From Cryomorphaceae bacterium (GTDB lineage Bacteria > Bacteroidota > Bacteroidia > Flavobacteriales_D > Crocinitomicaceae), in assembly GCA_027485365.1 (NCBI GenBank), contig JAIXRD010000084.1, forward strand, positions 1 through 19,599: 19,599 bases of DNA, given 5' to 3'. The notes under the pieces were generated by a model. It was not told where the DNA came from. It did no database searches and saw only the letters and a program-made list of their open reading frames with translations. A program made the translations under genes and the position numbers. Position 1 is the first letter of the stretch; every line of letters starts with the position of its first letter. This document shows, one piece after another, positions 1-7,895 of the stretch.

Positions 1-1
1 C

Positions 2-1993
2 CACCGAATGTTGGATTCATTGGAAGAAATACAACTTGCAAAAAAGCCAATTCAAAAGGCTACGGTGTATAAGATTCCTGTCGTGTTTCACGTATTGCAC
101 AACGGCGGGGTAGAGAATATTTCGGACGAACAGATTTACGATTGTTTGGATTTGTTGAATCGTGATTATCGCTTGTTAAATCAAGACGCGAACAATGTAC
201 ATGCAGAATTTCAAGGAATGCCAGCAGATATTGAGGTGGAATTTTTGTTAGCTACAAAGGCTCCTAACGGGCAATGTTTTAAGGGAATTACTCGAACACT
301 TTCCCCTATGAGTTATCAAGGTCAAGATGGTGGGGATCAAGTAGCGGCTATTGTTGCTGGAAACGATGTGTTTAATGGTACTTGGCCAGGAAATAAATAT
401 CTGAATGTGTTTATTTGTGGAGATATTGGCGGTGCCGCTGGGTATACAACAAAACCTTCCGGTTGGTCTGCAACGCAAATGACAAATGGTATTTGGGTGC
501 TTCATGATTATGTGGGTTCAATTGGTACAAGTTCGATTGGTTCAAGTCGCACCATGACGCACGAAGTAGGCCATTGGTTAAATTTAGACCATACCTGGGG
601 ACCCAATAATAATCCAGGCAACGCTTCAAGTTGTTCAACAGATGATAATGTACAAGACACCCCAAATTGTATTGGGGTACAGGCGTGTATTATGAGTTCA
701 AATACATGTAATTCGGATAACGCGTATTGGGGATTTGATATCCGTGATAACGTAGAGAACTACATGGATTATTCCTATTGTTCTAAAATGTTTACTCAAG
801 GACAAAAAACACGCATGAGAACTGCGTTACAAAGCAATAATACAGGAAGAGCCAATGTGATTTCTGCTGCTAATCTAACTGCCGTTGGAGCGGGAACTGC
901 TCCGTATTTGTGTAAAGCAGATTTTTCTTCAACACGAACTACTATTTGTGTTGGCGACACGCTTCAGTTTACCGATGAATCATACAATTTAGTTAACGGC
1001 TGGAATTGGGCATTTACCGGAGGAACTCCAGCTACTTCAACGTCACAAAATCCAATCGTGGTGTATAACTCACCGGGCGTCTATAACGTTTCGCTTACTG
1101 CTACAGACGGTGGAACTAATGATTCCGAGACCAAAAACAACTTCATTCGCGTATTACCTGCTCCGGCTACCATTCCTTTTTGGGAAGGATTCGAGTCGTA
1201 TGCTTCTTTGAATAACCTTATCAATTGGGAAGTGATTAATCAAGAGAATAACAACGCATTTACCATTGAAAACACGACAGGATATTCTGGAAACCAATGT
1301 GCGAAATTGGTAAATTTCGGTCAAGCACCGTCGAACATAGACGAACTAATTAGCTCGCCGATCGATTTGTCAGTAGTGCCAGCGAATGGAACGGTGACCT
1401 TAAGTTTCCGTTATTCATACAGAAAAAAACTTGCTGCGGATTACGAATACCTCAAAGTATTTATCACAGGAGACTGTGGAGAGAATTGGGTACAGCGAAA
1501 AACCTTAGGTGGCTCTCAACTTAGTTCTATTGCTTTAGCAACTGCATGGAAACCAAGCAGCCAGGCGGATTGGGCTACGGTACACATGACCAACGTAACT
1601 AACAACTATTTCGAGCAAAACTTCCGTGTGAAATTTCGCTTTGAAGGAGAAGGTGGAAACAACTTTTATTTAGACGATATCAATTTGTATAGCGGGTCTC
1701 CTTCAAATACCATTGTATTAGGTGTAAATGAAGATCAAAACTTAAACAACATCACTTTGTATCCTAATCCGGTTCAAGATGAATTGTCTGTAGAGTATAC
1801 TGCCACATCGGCTTCTGAACTAACCGTGAGTATCGTGGATATGGCAGGTAAACTGATTCAAGCGCATCGCATTCAGTCTAATGCCGGTCAAAATATCATC
1901 ATGATGGACACGAAAGAACTAGCTGCTGGGAAATATACTTTATTGTTGCAAGGAAATAGCGGAAAGACAACCCTTCCCTTCATTAAGTACTAA
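2..1993 (+). CDS. M43-family secreted zinc metalloprotease with PKD domain and T9SS sorting domain (5' partial)
   Basis: The frame is open to the left edge of the window and the signal peptide is missing, so the gene begins upstream; the first in-window ATG (position 8) is probably internal. Numbering from that ATG, residues about 15-290 match the pappalysin/M43 (cytophagalysin) peptidase domain. The zinc motif HEVGHWLNLDH is at residues 185-195 (ligands H185, H189, H195; base E186) and the Met-turn MDYS at 253-256. The usual Gly of HExxHxxGxxH is Asn here, which I recall as common in Bacteroidota members. A PKD domain follows (about 305-383), then a jelly-roll region of the cleaved-adhesin/MAM-like kind (about 390-568). 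The final 80 residues form a type A T9SS sorting domain (LYPNP start, GKYTLLL near the end). The product is expected to be exported by T9SS and released or anchored outside the cell. It converges with uvrC and overlaps it by 4 bases. No terminator was seen. Confidence 0.9.
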   Translation, partial: HRMLDSLEEIQLAKKPIQKATVYKIPVVFHVLHNGGVENISDEQIYDCLDLLNRDYRLLNQDANNVHAEFQGMPADIEVEFLLATKAPNGQCFKGITRTLSPMSYQGQDGGDQVAAIVAGNDVFNGTWPGNKYLNVFICGDIGGAAGYTTKPSGWSATQMTNGIWVLHDYVGSIGTSSIGSSRTMTHEVGHWLNLDHTWGPNNNPGNASSCSTDDNVQDTPNCIGVQACIMSSNTCNSDNAYWGFDIRDNVENYMDYSYCSKMFTQGQKTRMRTALQSNNTGRANVISAANLTAVGAGTAPYLCKADFSSTRTTICVGDTLQFTDESYNLVNGWNWAFTGGTPATSTSQNPIVVYNSPGVYNVSLTATDGGTNDSETKNNFIRVLPAPATIPFWEGFESYASLNNLINWEVINQENNNAFTIENTTGYSGNQCAKLVNFGQAPSNIDELISSPIDLSVVPANGTVTLSFRYSYRKKLAADYEYLKVFITGDCGENWVQRKTLGGSQLSSIALATAWKPSSQADWATVHMTNVTNNYFEQNFRVKFRFEGEGGNNFYLDDINLYSGSPSNTIVLGVNEDQNLNNITLYPNPVQDELSVEYTATSASELTVSIVDMAGKLIQAHRIQSNAGQNIIMMDTKELAAGKYTLLLQGNSGKTTLPFIKY

Positions 1994-3774
1994 TCCTTAA
2001 GGTAGGATCTTAGTTTATTTGCTAAGGTTTTTCCTAGTTTAAGTTCTTGTTCTTCGAGGCTGGCCTTTTTAAATTGTTTCAAGCTGGCAAAATGCGCTTG
2101 TATTTTTTGACGAGATTTATCACCAATGCCAGGAATTTGATTGAATTCAGACGTTAAAAAAGCGTTGCTTCGTTTATTGCGGTGATGTGTTATTCCAAAG
2201 CGATGTGCTTCATTACGGATATGTTGTAGCAATAACAACCCAGGATTGTTTCGATCTAAAATTATGGGGTATGTATCCCCCGGGAAAAACACCTCTTCAA
2301 GTTTTTTGGCTAAGCCAATTACTGGAATTTTACCCCTAAGATTTAATGTTTCAAGAGCTTCTAAAGCGGCTGAGAGCTGTCCTTTTCCGCCGTCAATAAC
2401 GATAAGGTCGGGTAGATTGCGGTGTTCATCTAACGCGCGTTTATATCGCCGATGTACGATTTCTCTCATGGAAGCAAAGTCATCCGGTCCGATAACTGTT
2501 TTGATGTTAAAATGTCGATATTCTGAACTGGAGGGTAGCCCGTTTTTAAAAACTACGCAAGCAGCCACAGCATTTGTTCCTTGAAAGTTAGAATTATCGA
2601 AACACTCAATGTGGTTCGGCGCAACGGGTAGGCGCAAGCCTTCTTGCAAGTGTGCAATGCGATCCGTTACGTTAACAACATTTTTCGGTGCTTCCGTTTG
2701 ATTGGTGCGATGTTTTATGTTTTTAAGAGAGAAGGTAATAAGATCTGCTTTTTCCCCTCGTAAGGGTTTATTAAAATGAAATCCTGGAAGGTCATTGGTG
2801 ATATCTATATTGCTTATAATTTCGTGTTCTTGGCTATTGAAACCCATGTGTAGCTGATGCCAAATAATCTTCGCTAGGTCATCTAATGATTCATTGATCG
2901 GTAAATTGACCTGGTCAGAAACAGAAAAATCAACACGTCCTTCCCGAACCCAAAGGTAATTATACAAAACAACTTTATTTTCTTGAGATAAGGTTAATAC
3001 ATCGCAGTTGATTTTGGGATTATTTACCATAACCGATTTAGCATGGTACCCTTCGAGCGCTTCAAGTTTGGATTTCACCAGATGCGCTTGTTCAAACTCG
3101 AGCTTGCTTACATGTTCATTCATTTGCCGTTTAAGCGCTTGAATTAACGTAAAGGTCTTCCCCTTAAGAAGTAAGCGGATTTCTGCGATATACCCCTCGT
3201 ATAGGTCGTTAAGTGCCGGGTTAATGCATGGACCATCACAGCGTTTCAAATGATATTCTAAACAAACTTTATACTGCTTTCGTTCAATGGCTTGGGGAGA
3301 TAAATCCAACGAACAGGTACGTATCGGATATAATTCATGTATAATATCCAAAAGTTGCCTATGAATTTTTCCTTTGGGGTATGGACCAAAATATTCGTCT
3401 TTGTTCGCATACCTAGTTCGCGTAATAAAGACACGTGGAAAGGGTTCTTTTTTTAGGCAAATCCATGGATAGGTTTTATCATCCTTTAATAGAATGTTAT
3501 ACCGGGGTTTATTTTCTTTGATGAGGTTATTTTCTAGCAACAAGGCATCCATTTCCGAGTCAACTAGTATTAATTCAATCGAATGAATTTGCCTTACAAG
3601 AATTCTTGTTTTGGCATCCTCATGGGTTTTATTGAAATAACTAGAAACCCTTTTTTTTAGGTGTTTGGCTTTGCCGACATATAGTAATTTTCCTTTTGCA
3701 TCATAGTATTTATAGACCCCCGGGGAATCGGGTAGGAGCGTAAGAAATCCTGGATGAGTAACTTCGATCCTCAT
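1990..3774 (-). CDS. uvrC: UvrABC system protein C (excinuclease subunit)
   Basis: UvrC makes the 3' and 5' incisions in nucleotide excision repair, acting with UvrB on damaged DNA. At 594 residues it has normal family length. From the chosen start: a GIY-YIG nuclease domain (about 13-95; GVY and YVG cores, R42, E81); four cysteines C154, C171, C179 and C183 arranged like the iron-sulfur cluster of E. coli UvrC; a UVR (UvrB-binding) helix pair (about 205-243); the RNase H-like second nuclease domain with FDNS (D393), DGGKGQ (D461) and NEAHRF (H524); and a C-terminal helix-hairpin-helix segment (about 545-575). The longest frame starts at a TTG at 3789, but that codon lies in the T-tract of the upstream terminator. 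The ATG at 3774 gives the typical N-terminus. Its stop overlaps the end of the convergent metalloprotease gene by 4 bases. No SOS-type box was recognised. Confidence 0.97.
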   Translation of the reverse strand: MRIEVTHPGFLTLLPDSPGVYKYYDAKGKLLYVGKAKHLKKRVSSYFNKTHEDAKTRILVRQIHSIELILVDSEMDALLLENNLIKENKPRYNILLKDDKTYPWICLKKEPFPRVFITRTRYANKDEYFGPYPKGKIHRQLLDIIHELYPIRTCSLDLSPQAIERKQYKVCLEYHLKRCDGPCINPALNDLYEGYIAEIRLLLKGKTFTLIQALKRQMNEHVSKLEFEQAHLVKSKLEALEGYHAKSVMVNNPKINCDVLTLSQENKVVLYNYLWVREGRVDFSVSDQVNLPINESLDDLAKIIWHQLHMGFNSQEHEIISNIDITNDLPGFHFNKPLRGEKADLITFSLKNIKHRTNQTEAPKNVVNVTDRIAHLQEGLRLPVAPNHIECFDNSNFQGTNAVAACVVFKNGLPSSSEYRHFNIKTVIGPDDFASMREIVHRRYKRALDEHRNLPDLIVIDGGKGQLSAALEALETLNLRGKIPVIGLAKKLEEVFFPGDTYPIILDRNNPGLLLLQHIRNEAHRFGITHHRNKRSNAFLTSEFNQIPGIGDKSRQKIQAHFASLKQFKKASLEEQELKLGKTLANKLRSYLKD

Positions 3775-3778
3775 GTTG

Positions 3779-3786
3779 CGAAAGTA
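3779..3786 (-). promoter_or_regulatory. Putative uvrC -7 box (TACTTTCG), predicted leaderless transcript
   Basis: Read on the minus strand, TACTTTCG differs by one base from the Bacteroidota -7 consensus TAnnTTTG and ends 5 bases before the uvrC ATG. Initiation about 6-7 bases downstream would fall at the ATG itself, giving a leaderless mRNA. No TTTG lies 19 bases upstream, because that place is taken by the terminator hairpin of the preceding gene, so the call is tentative. Confidence 0.4.
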
Positions 3787-3787
3787 C

Positions 3788-3816
3788 AAAAAAAAAGCCC
3801 CGGATTCCGGGGCTTT
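3788..3816 (-). terminator. Intrinsic terminator of the serine protease gene
   Basis: On the minus strand an almost perfect GC-rich hairpin (arms GCCCCGGA and TCCGGGGC around one central base, extended by A-T pairs) is followed by nine T residues. It starts about 20 bases after the stop of the lysyl-endopeptidase-like gene. The T-tract ends one base before the putative uvrC -7 box, so little space separates the two transcription units. Confidence 0.9.
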
Positions 3817-3835
3817 AACTACTTGAAGCGCTAAC

Positions 3836-6244
3836 TTATTGTTTAATTACTTGTTTCGTAATCGTTCCTTGATTCGTTGAAATTACCACATGGTAAATTC
3901 CTTTTGCTAGGTTGCTTAGTTCTAATTCAGCAACAGATCCATTAAGTTGTGAAAGCTGACGTACCGTTTTTCCTGTGATATCAAGTACATCAATTTGATT
4001 TGTTTCTTTAGCCAACTCACCTAAGGCAATCGTTACTTTATTTTCGGTTGGATTTGGATAAATAGAAACCAAGTTAGCGTCTAGTCCATCTATACCGGCA
4101 GGACCAGTTAAGGTAACTGTGTAATCTTCGGTTTCACCATAAGTCGCCACAGCGCACGGATCAATAGCTCCATCTGGAGAATAAGAAATACGAACACGCA
4201 TGTTTAAGGCACCGGTAGAGGCAGACATTGGAACGGTAAAATTAAATACGTTACTCCAACCTGTAGCAACCAATACGTATCCAACTTGCTCACCAACATC
4301 ATTGAAATCCATATCGTTATTGTAATCAATCCAAATAGCAATTTCGTCATCTGTATACGCGCCAGGATTTGCTTGACCGGTGATTCCAGGGGTAATGGTT
4401 GCTGAATATGCAGTTCCCTTCGCTAAGGTAGTCGACATATTGCTATAGTCTGCGTATCCACCTGCAGTACATGAACTTGTATTGTTTAAGGTATTTAATT
4501 GTACCCCTCCGATAAATTCATCACAAGGATTCGATATAGATGGTGTACAAGGTCCTGTTTGCTGTACAACATTGATATAGTTAGTTTTTATTTCTGAATC
4601 ACTTCCCATGGCATTTGTTGCAACGAGGGTTACTGTATATAAACCAACGGTATTAAAGGTAACAACAGGATTCTGTGAGCTTGCACTTGTACCGCTTGTG
4701 TATGCCCAACCACTTCCTGAAATAGTCCAAGCCCATGAAGTAGGTACCCCAGTTGATTGATCGGTGAATGATACGTTACTTCCTGCGTTAACGGTTGTAG
4801 GTGTTCCAATAAAATTAGCTACCGGAACTGAAGGAGATGAGCAAGGATTCGCTGAACCATTTTGAGTTAATGCGCCCGTATTTGCTGGATCTAGGAATGG
4901 CTTCAGGCGGCGGTTGTTCGTTGTGCCGTTGGAAATCCAATGGTATGACACCTTACCGTAAAAATCGGGTTGGTTAGTAGCGTTACAATAAGAACCACCA
5001 CCGGTGAGTGTACCAACAATTCTTCCTGAGGAATTATTAAAAATAGGCGAACCCGAGGAACCACCTTCCGTCACACCATGTCCGTTTGCATTTGCTGTCC
5101 AAACCAATCTCCAATGCGTATTTGGCGTGCTTCCCCACGTGCTTGAAACGGTATTTCCACTGAACGTAGAAATCTTTTTGATGTCGCCTGCTGGGTGATG
5201 AATTCCTGTTCCGCCGGTAGTTGCTGTATTGTTAGCATCCCAACCATTCCAATAGGCATTAAAGTTGGCTGATTTAAGCGTAGTAATCGTAGTTGCTTGA
5301 TTTGCTGCTGTACCTAATTGCACCAATAAAAAGTCAGAACCAGTCGTTCCTCCGCCATCACCAGAATCTGAAAGCTTCACACATCCATTGATGAAATAGT
5401 CATCTAAGGTTCCAGCGGTATTTGGGTTGGTACAGTTCGGAGATTCGTAGCGGAAATAAAACTTCCATTGATTAAAGTCTGCTGCAGTGCAATTCACTCC
5501 GCAATGCAATGCAGTTAAAAACAACGGTTTACAGTCATTCGCTAAATTGTTTACCAACGAACCTGTACACCAGCCTGCTTGGTTCCCTTCAACCACATAG
5601 ATTCGCGCAACACCGCGTTTTTCATCTTGCCAGTTATCACCAACAGGAGTGCAGTTTACGTTAACTTCACATGCCTCAGATTCATTGATTTTTTCTTCAG
5701 TACTGGTTCCTGTAGCGCGATAGTTGTAAATGATTCGGTCAATGAATAATTCGGATGGAGTCACATGCGCGGGTTCGGTCAAAATAAGTACCATTTCATC
5801 TCCAGAACATAATGCGGCATTGTACATAAAGTGTTCCTCAACATCCTTAGCCGTTAATACTTGGTGTAATAAAGTCCCTTGATTATTTTTAATTTCTAAG
5901 GTAGAATTACCATATAGTTTAAAGGTTTGAAATAAGAAGCTCAACGCTTCAGCCCCTTCCGAGCTAACACGTAATTTCCATTGACGGTCTCCATTCGCTA
6001 AGGTAGTCCAAATCCCTGCATTTTGTGGCGAAAGATTAACCGTTCGAGCCACACCAATTCGATAAAGAAGTCCTTGTTTATCGCGTAAAATATCTTCTTG
6101 TTGTAATTGCACCAAATTAGGCGCAGCAACTTGTGCTGTTGGCACTTCCTTACCAAACATTTGTTTTGAAAACACATGTACCTGTGCTTGAATTGAGATA
6201 GTTAGCACAAAAGCGCTAATGAATCCGAGTAAAAGTTTTTTCAT
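3836..6244 (-). CDS. Secreted trypsin-fold serine protease (lysyl endopeptidase-like) with PKD, GEVED and T9SS sorting domains
   Basis: The ATG at 6244 gives an 802-residue preprotein that starts with a clear signal peptide (MKKLLLGFISAF..., likely cut near residue 21). The longer frame begins at a TTG 18 codons upstream and would bury this signal, so I reject it. The protease domain (about 190-450) resembles Achromobacter lysyl endopeptidase: TALHC holds H247, SDFLLVQLG holds D304 and GGSSGSP holds S397, with the family-typical GIHHPAGDIKKIS between Asp and Ser. A PKD domain (about 475-560), a GEVED domain (about 570-714, with DYNNDMDFND and GETEDYTV) and a type A T9SS C-terminal domain (about 725-802, YPNP to KGIYHVVI) follow. 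It is probably exported by Sec and then T9SS. Lysine specificity is inferred from the family only. The gene has its own terminator and is divergent from the response regulator gene. Confidence 0.92.
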   Translation of the reverse strand: MKKLLLGFISAFVLTISIQAQVHVFSKQMFGKEVPTAQVAAPNLVQLQQEDILRDKQGLLYRIGVARTVNLSPQNAGIWTTLANGDRQWKLRVSSEGAEALSFLFQTFKLYGNSTLEIKNNQGTLLHQVLTAKDVEEHFMYNAALCSGDEMVLILTEPAHVTPSELFIDRIIYNYRATGTSTEEKINESEACEVNVNCTPVGDNWQDEKRGVARIYVVEGNQAGWCTGSLVNNLANDCKPLFLTALHCGVNCTAADFNQWKFYFRYESPNCTNPNTAGTLDDYFINGCVKLSDSGDGGGTTGSDFLLVQLGTAANQATTITTLKSANFNAYWNGWDANNTATTGGTGIHHPAGDIKKISTFSGNTVSSTWGSTPNTHWRLVWTANANGHGVTEGGSSGSPIFNNSSGRIVGTLTGGGSYCNATNQPDFYGKVSYHWISNGTTNNRRLKPFLDPANTGALTQNGSANPCSSPSVPVANFIGTPTTVNAGSNVSFTDQSTGVPTSWAWTISGSGWAYTSGTSASSQNPVVTFNTVGLYTVTLVATNAMGSDSEIKTNYINVVQQTGPCTPSISNPCDEFIGGVQLNTLNNTSSCTAGGYADYSNMSTTLAKGTAYSATITPGITGQANPGAYTDDEIAIWIDYNNDMDFNDVGEQVGYVLVATGWSNVFNFTVPMSASTGALNMRVRISYSPDGAIDPCAVATYGETEDYTVTLTGPAGIDGLDANLVSIYPNPTENKVTIALGELAKETNQIDVLDITGKTVRQLSQLNGSVAELELSNLAKGIYHVVISTNQGTITKQVIKQ

Positions 6245-6273
6245 AGAGAAAGGATTTTGTTTAATTTCACTCA

Positions 6274-6281
6274 CAAATATA
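6274..6281 (-). promoter_or_regulatory. Putative -7 box (TATATTTG) of the serine protease gene
   Basis: The minus strand carries a perfect TAnnTTTG match 29 bases before the protease ATG, implying a leader of about 20 bases. A TTTG lies only 14 bases upstream instead of the usual 19, so the -33 element is uncertain. The box sits in the 57-base gap between the divergent protease and response regulator genes. I saw no equally good box on the plus strand. Confidence 0.5.
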
Positions 6282-6301
6282 CAATTTTTAACGTTCAAAA
6301 A

Positions 6302-6979
6302 ATGGTGAGAATTTGTGTCGTTGAGGACGACCCAATCTTAATGGAGTTTATTTTATTTAACCTAGTTAAAGAAGGATATAGCACCCTAAAATACACACAC
6401 GGCGACCATGTAATGGCAGACTTACAGCACGTGATTTCTTGTGATTTAGTTATGCTTGACAACATGCTCCCAGGGCATTCCGGAATAGAATTATGTAAAG
6501 CAATTCGGGCCCTTAGCAACGTGCCCATCTTGTTTTTATCTGCAAAAGGAAACACCTCTGACCGCATAGAGGGTTTGAAAGCTGGCGCCAATGATTATCT
6601 GGCAAAGCCGTTTAACTTAGAAGAATTAATGCTTAGAATTCAAGTATTGATCCCAAGACAAACGCATTCGTATAAACTTGGATTATTTGAACTTGATTTT
6701 GAGTCCATGGAGGTATCGAATACAACTACTCAAGAAATCCACACCTTGTCTAAAAAAGAAATGACCCTACTTAAGCTTTTTGTAGAAAATGAAAACCGGG
6801 TGTTATCTCGAGATGAGATTTTAGATAAAGTTTGGGGAGAGGATGTATACCCTACAACCCGAACAATTGATAACTTTGTCTTAGCTTTTCGAAAAATGTT
6901 TGAAGGAGATCAAAAACACCCAAAATATTTCCATTCGATTCGCGGGGTTGGGTATAAATTTATAAATCAAAACAATTAA
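6302..6979 (+). CDS. OmpR/PhoB-family response regulator
   Basis: This 225-residue two-domain transcription regulator has an N-terminal receiver domain (about 1-118) with the acidic pair E8-D10, phospho-acceptor D53 in VMLDNMLPG, S80 and K102 in LAKPF. A C-terminal winged-helix DNA-binding domain (about 125-222) carries the recognition-helix region TTRTIDNFVLAFRKMF and the terminal RGVGYKF hairpin. Phosphorylation of D53 by a histidine kinase should control DNA binding, but no kinase gene is in the window, so partner and targets are unknown. The ATG at 6302 places VRICVVEDD at the N-terminus; an upstream TTG frame is rejected because it adds sequence foreign to the family. The gene ends 3 bases before ribE, so the two are probably co-transcribed. 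Confidence 0.93.
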   Translation: MVRICVVEDDPILMEFILFNLVKEGYSTLKYTHGDHVMADLQHVISCDLVMLDNMLPGHSGIELCKAIRALSNVPILFLSAKGNTSDRIEGLKAGANDYLAKPFNLEELMLRIQVLIPRQTHSYKLGLFELDFESMEVSNTTTQEIHTLSKKEMTLLKLFVENENRVLSRDEILDKVWGEDVYPTTRTIDNFVLAFRKMFEGDQKHPKYFHSIRGVGYKFINQNN

Positions 6980-6982
6980 ATC

Positions 6983-7579
6983 ATGTTTACTGGGATTGTT
7001 GAGGAAATGGCGCGTGTGGTTCAGATTGAAAAGCACCAAAACAACATAACACTTACCTTAACTACAGCTTTAGCGCCTTCGTTTAATGTGGATCAAAGTG
7101 TTTCTCATAATGGCTGTTGTTTGACCGTGGTGCATGTCAACCCATCTACCTCCGAATATCAGGTTACTGCAATTCATGAGACGATTGTGAAGACAAATCT
7201 GGCCGACTGGAAACTTGGAGATTTAGTCAATTTGGAGCGAAGTATGCAGCACAACGGCAGGCTTGATGGGCATATTGTTCAAGGTCATGTTGATACGGTT
7301 GGGATTTGCAATGCCATTGAAGACCAAGAGGGGAGTTGGAAATTTACCTTTACCTATGAAGGGGATCAATTGACTGTAGAGAAAGGTTCCATTACGGTGA
7401 ACGGCGTAAGCCTTACGGTAGTCGATGCCCGACCGAATCAATTCAGTGTTTGCATTATTCCATATACGTATGAGCATACAACCTTTCATCAACTTGCCTT
7501 GGGTGACCGCGTTAATTTAGAGTTTGACATTATTGGGAAATATGTGCAACAATACATGAAAGCATATGAGAATAGATGA
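6983..7579 (+). CDS. ribE: Riboflavin synthase, alpha chain
   Basis: The enzyme dismutates two molecules of 6,7-dimethyl-8-ribityllumazine to riboflavin and 5-amino-6-ribitylaminouracil, the last step of riboflavin synthesis in the cytosol. The 198-residue protein shows the two tandem lumazine-binding repeats of the family. The first begins at the characteristic MFTGIVEE and contains NGCCLTVV; the second contains HIVQGHVD and later GSITVNGVSLTVVDA. The length is normal. It starts 3 bases after the response regulator stop and its end overlaps the next gene by 14 bases, indicating one operon. No FMN riboswitch precedes it and no other rib gene is visible. The symbol ribE follows common usage for the alpha-chain type (also called ribC in some species). 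Confidence 0.96.
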   Translation: MFTGIVEEMARVVQIEKHQNNITLTLTTALAPSFNVDQSVSHNGCCLTVVHVNPSTSEYQVTAIHETIVKTNLADWKLGDLVNLERSMQHNGRLDGHIVQGHVDTVGICNAIEDQEGSWKFTFTYEGDQLTVEKGSITVNGVSLTVVDARPNQFSVCIIPYTYEHTTFHQLALGDRVNLEFDIIGKYVQQYMKAYENR

Positions 7580-7895
7580 AGCACAAGCCTTAGTTGATCA
7601 ATGGATAAAAGAGAACGGTGTTCGCTATTTTGATCCCTTAACGAACATGGCAATGCTTACAGAAGAAGTAGGTGAGGTTGCGCGAATTATGGCTCGAAGA
7701 TATGGCGAACAAAGTGAAAAAGAATCAGACAAAAACAAGGATTTAGGAGATGAATTAGCGGATGTAATGTTTGTTTTAATTTGCATTGCAAATCAAACAG
7801 GTATCGATCTTACGCATGCCATGATAAAAAATCTCGATAAGAAAACGCAACGCGATGCCGAGCGGCATTTGAAGAATCCTAAATTAAACCCCTAG
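7566..7895 (+). CDS. MazG-type nucleotide pyrophosphohydrolase
   Basis: This short single-domain protein of 109 residues belongs to the all-alpha NTP pyrophosphatase (MazG/YpjD-like) group. The metal-binding motif ExxE...ExxD is seen as E34-V-G-E37 and E63-L-A-D66, followed by the helix VMFVLICIANQTGIDL typical of YpjD-like members. Such enzymes hydrolyse nucleoside triphosphates to monophosphate and pyrophosphate, often for pool cleaning; the substrate here is unknown. The start overlaps the last 14 bases of ribE in another frame, suggesting translational coupling. The stop overlaps that of convergent xerC by 4 bases (CTAG). Confidence 0.9.
   Translation: MRIDEAQALVDQWIKENGVRYFDPLTNMAMLTEEVGEVARIMARRYGEQSEKESDKNKDLGDELADVMFVLICIANQTGIDLTHAMIKNLDKKTQRDAERHLKNPKLNP

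Noticed and set aside
185..600. Loss of the conserved Gly in the metalloprotease zinc motif as a sign of inactivity
   Set aside because: All three His ligands, the catalytic Glu and the Met-turn are intact, and Asn at this place is, as far as I recall, usual in Bacteroidota M43 members.
3775..3789. Upstream TTG start for uvrC
   Set aside because: It lies next to the terminator T-tract, overlaps the putative -7 box and adds residues foreign to the UvrC N-terminus; the ATG at 3774 fits better.
6245..6298. N-terminal extension of the serine protease
   Set aside because: It would place 18 residues before a clear signal peptide and overlap a perfect -7 box.
6257..6301. TTG-started extension of the response regulator
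   Set aside because: Receiver domains begin a few residues before the acidic pair; the ATG at 6302 gives exactly this.
6940..6985. FMN riboswitch before ribE
   Set aside because: Only 3 bases separate ribE from the response regulator stop, and no RFN-like conserved sequence is present.
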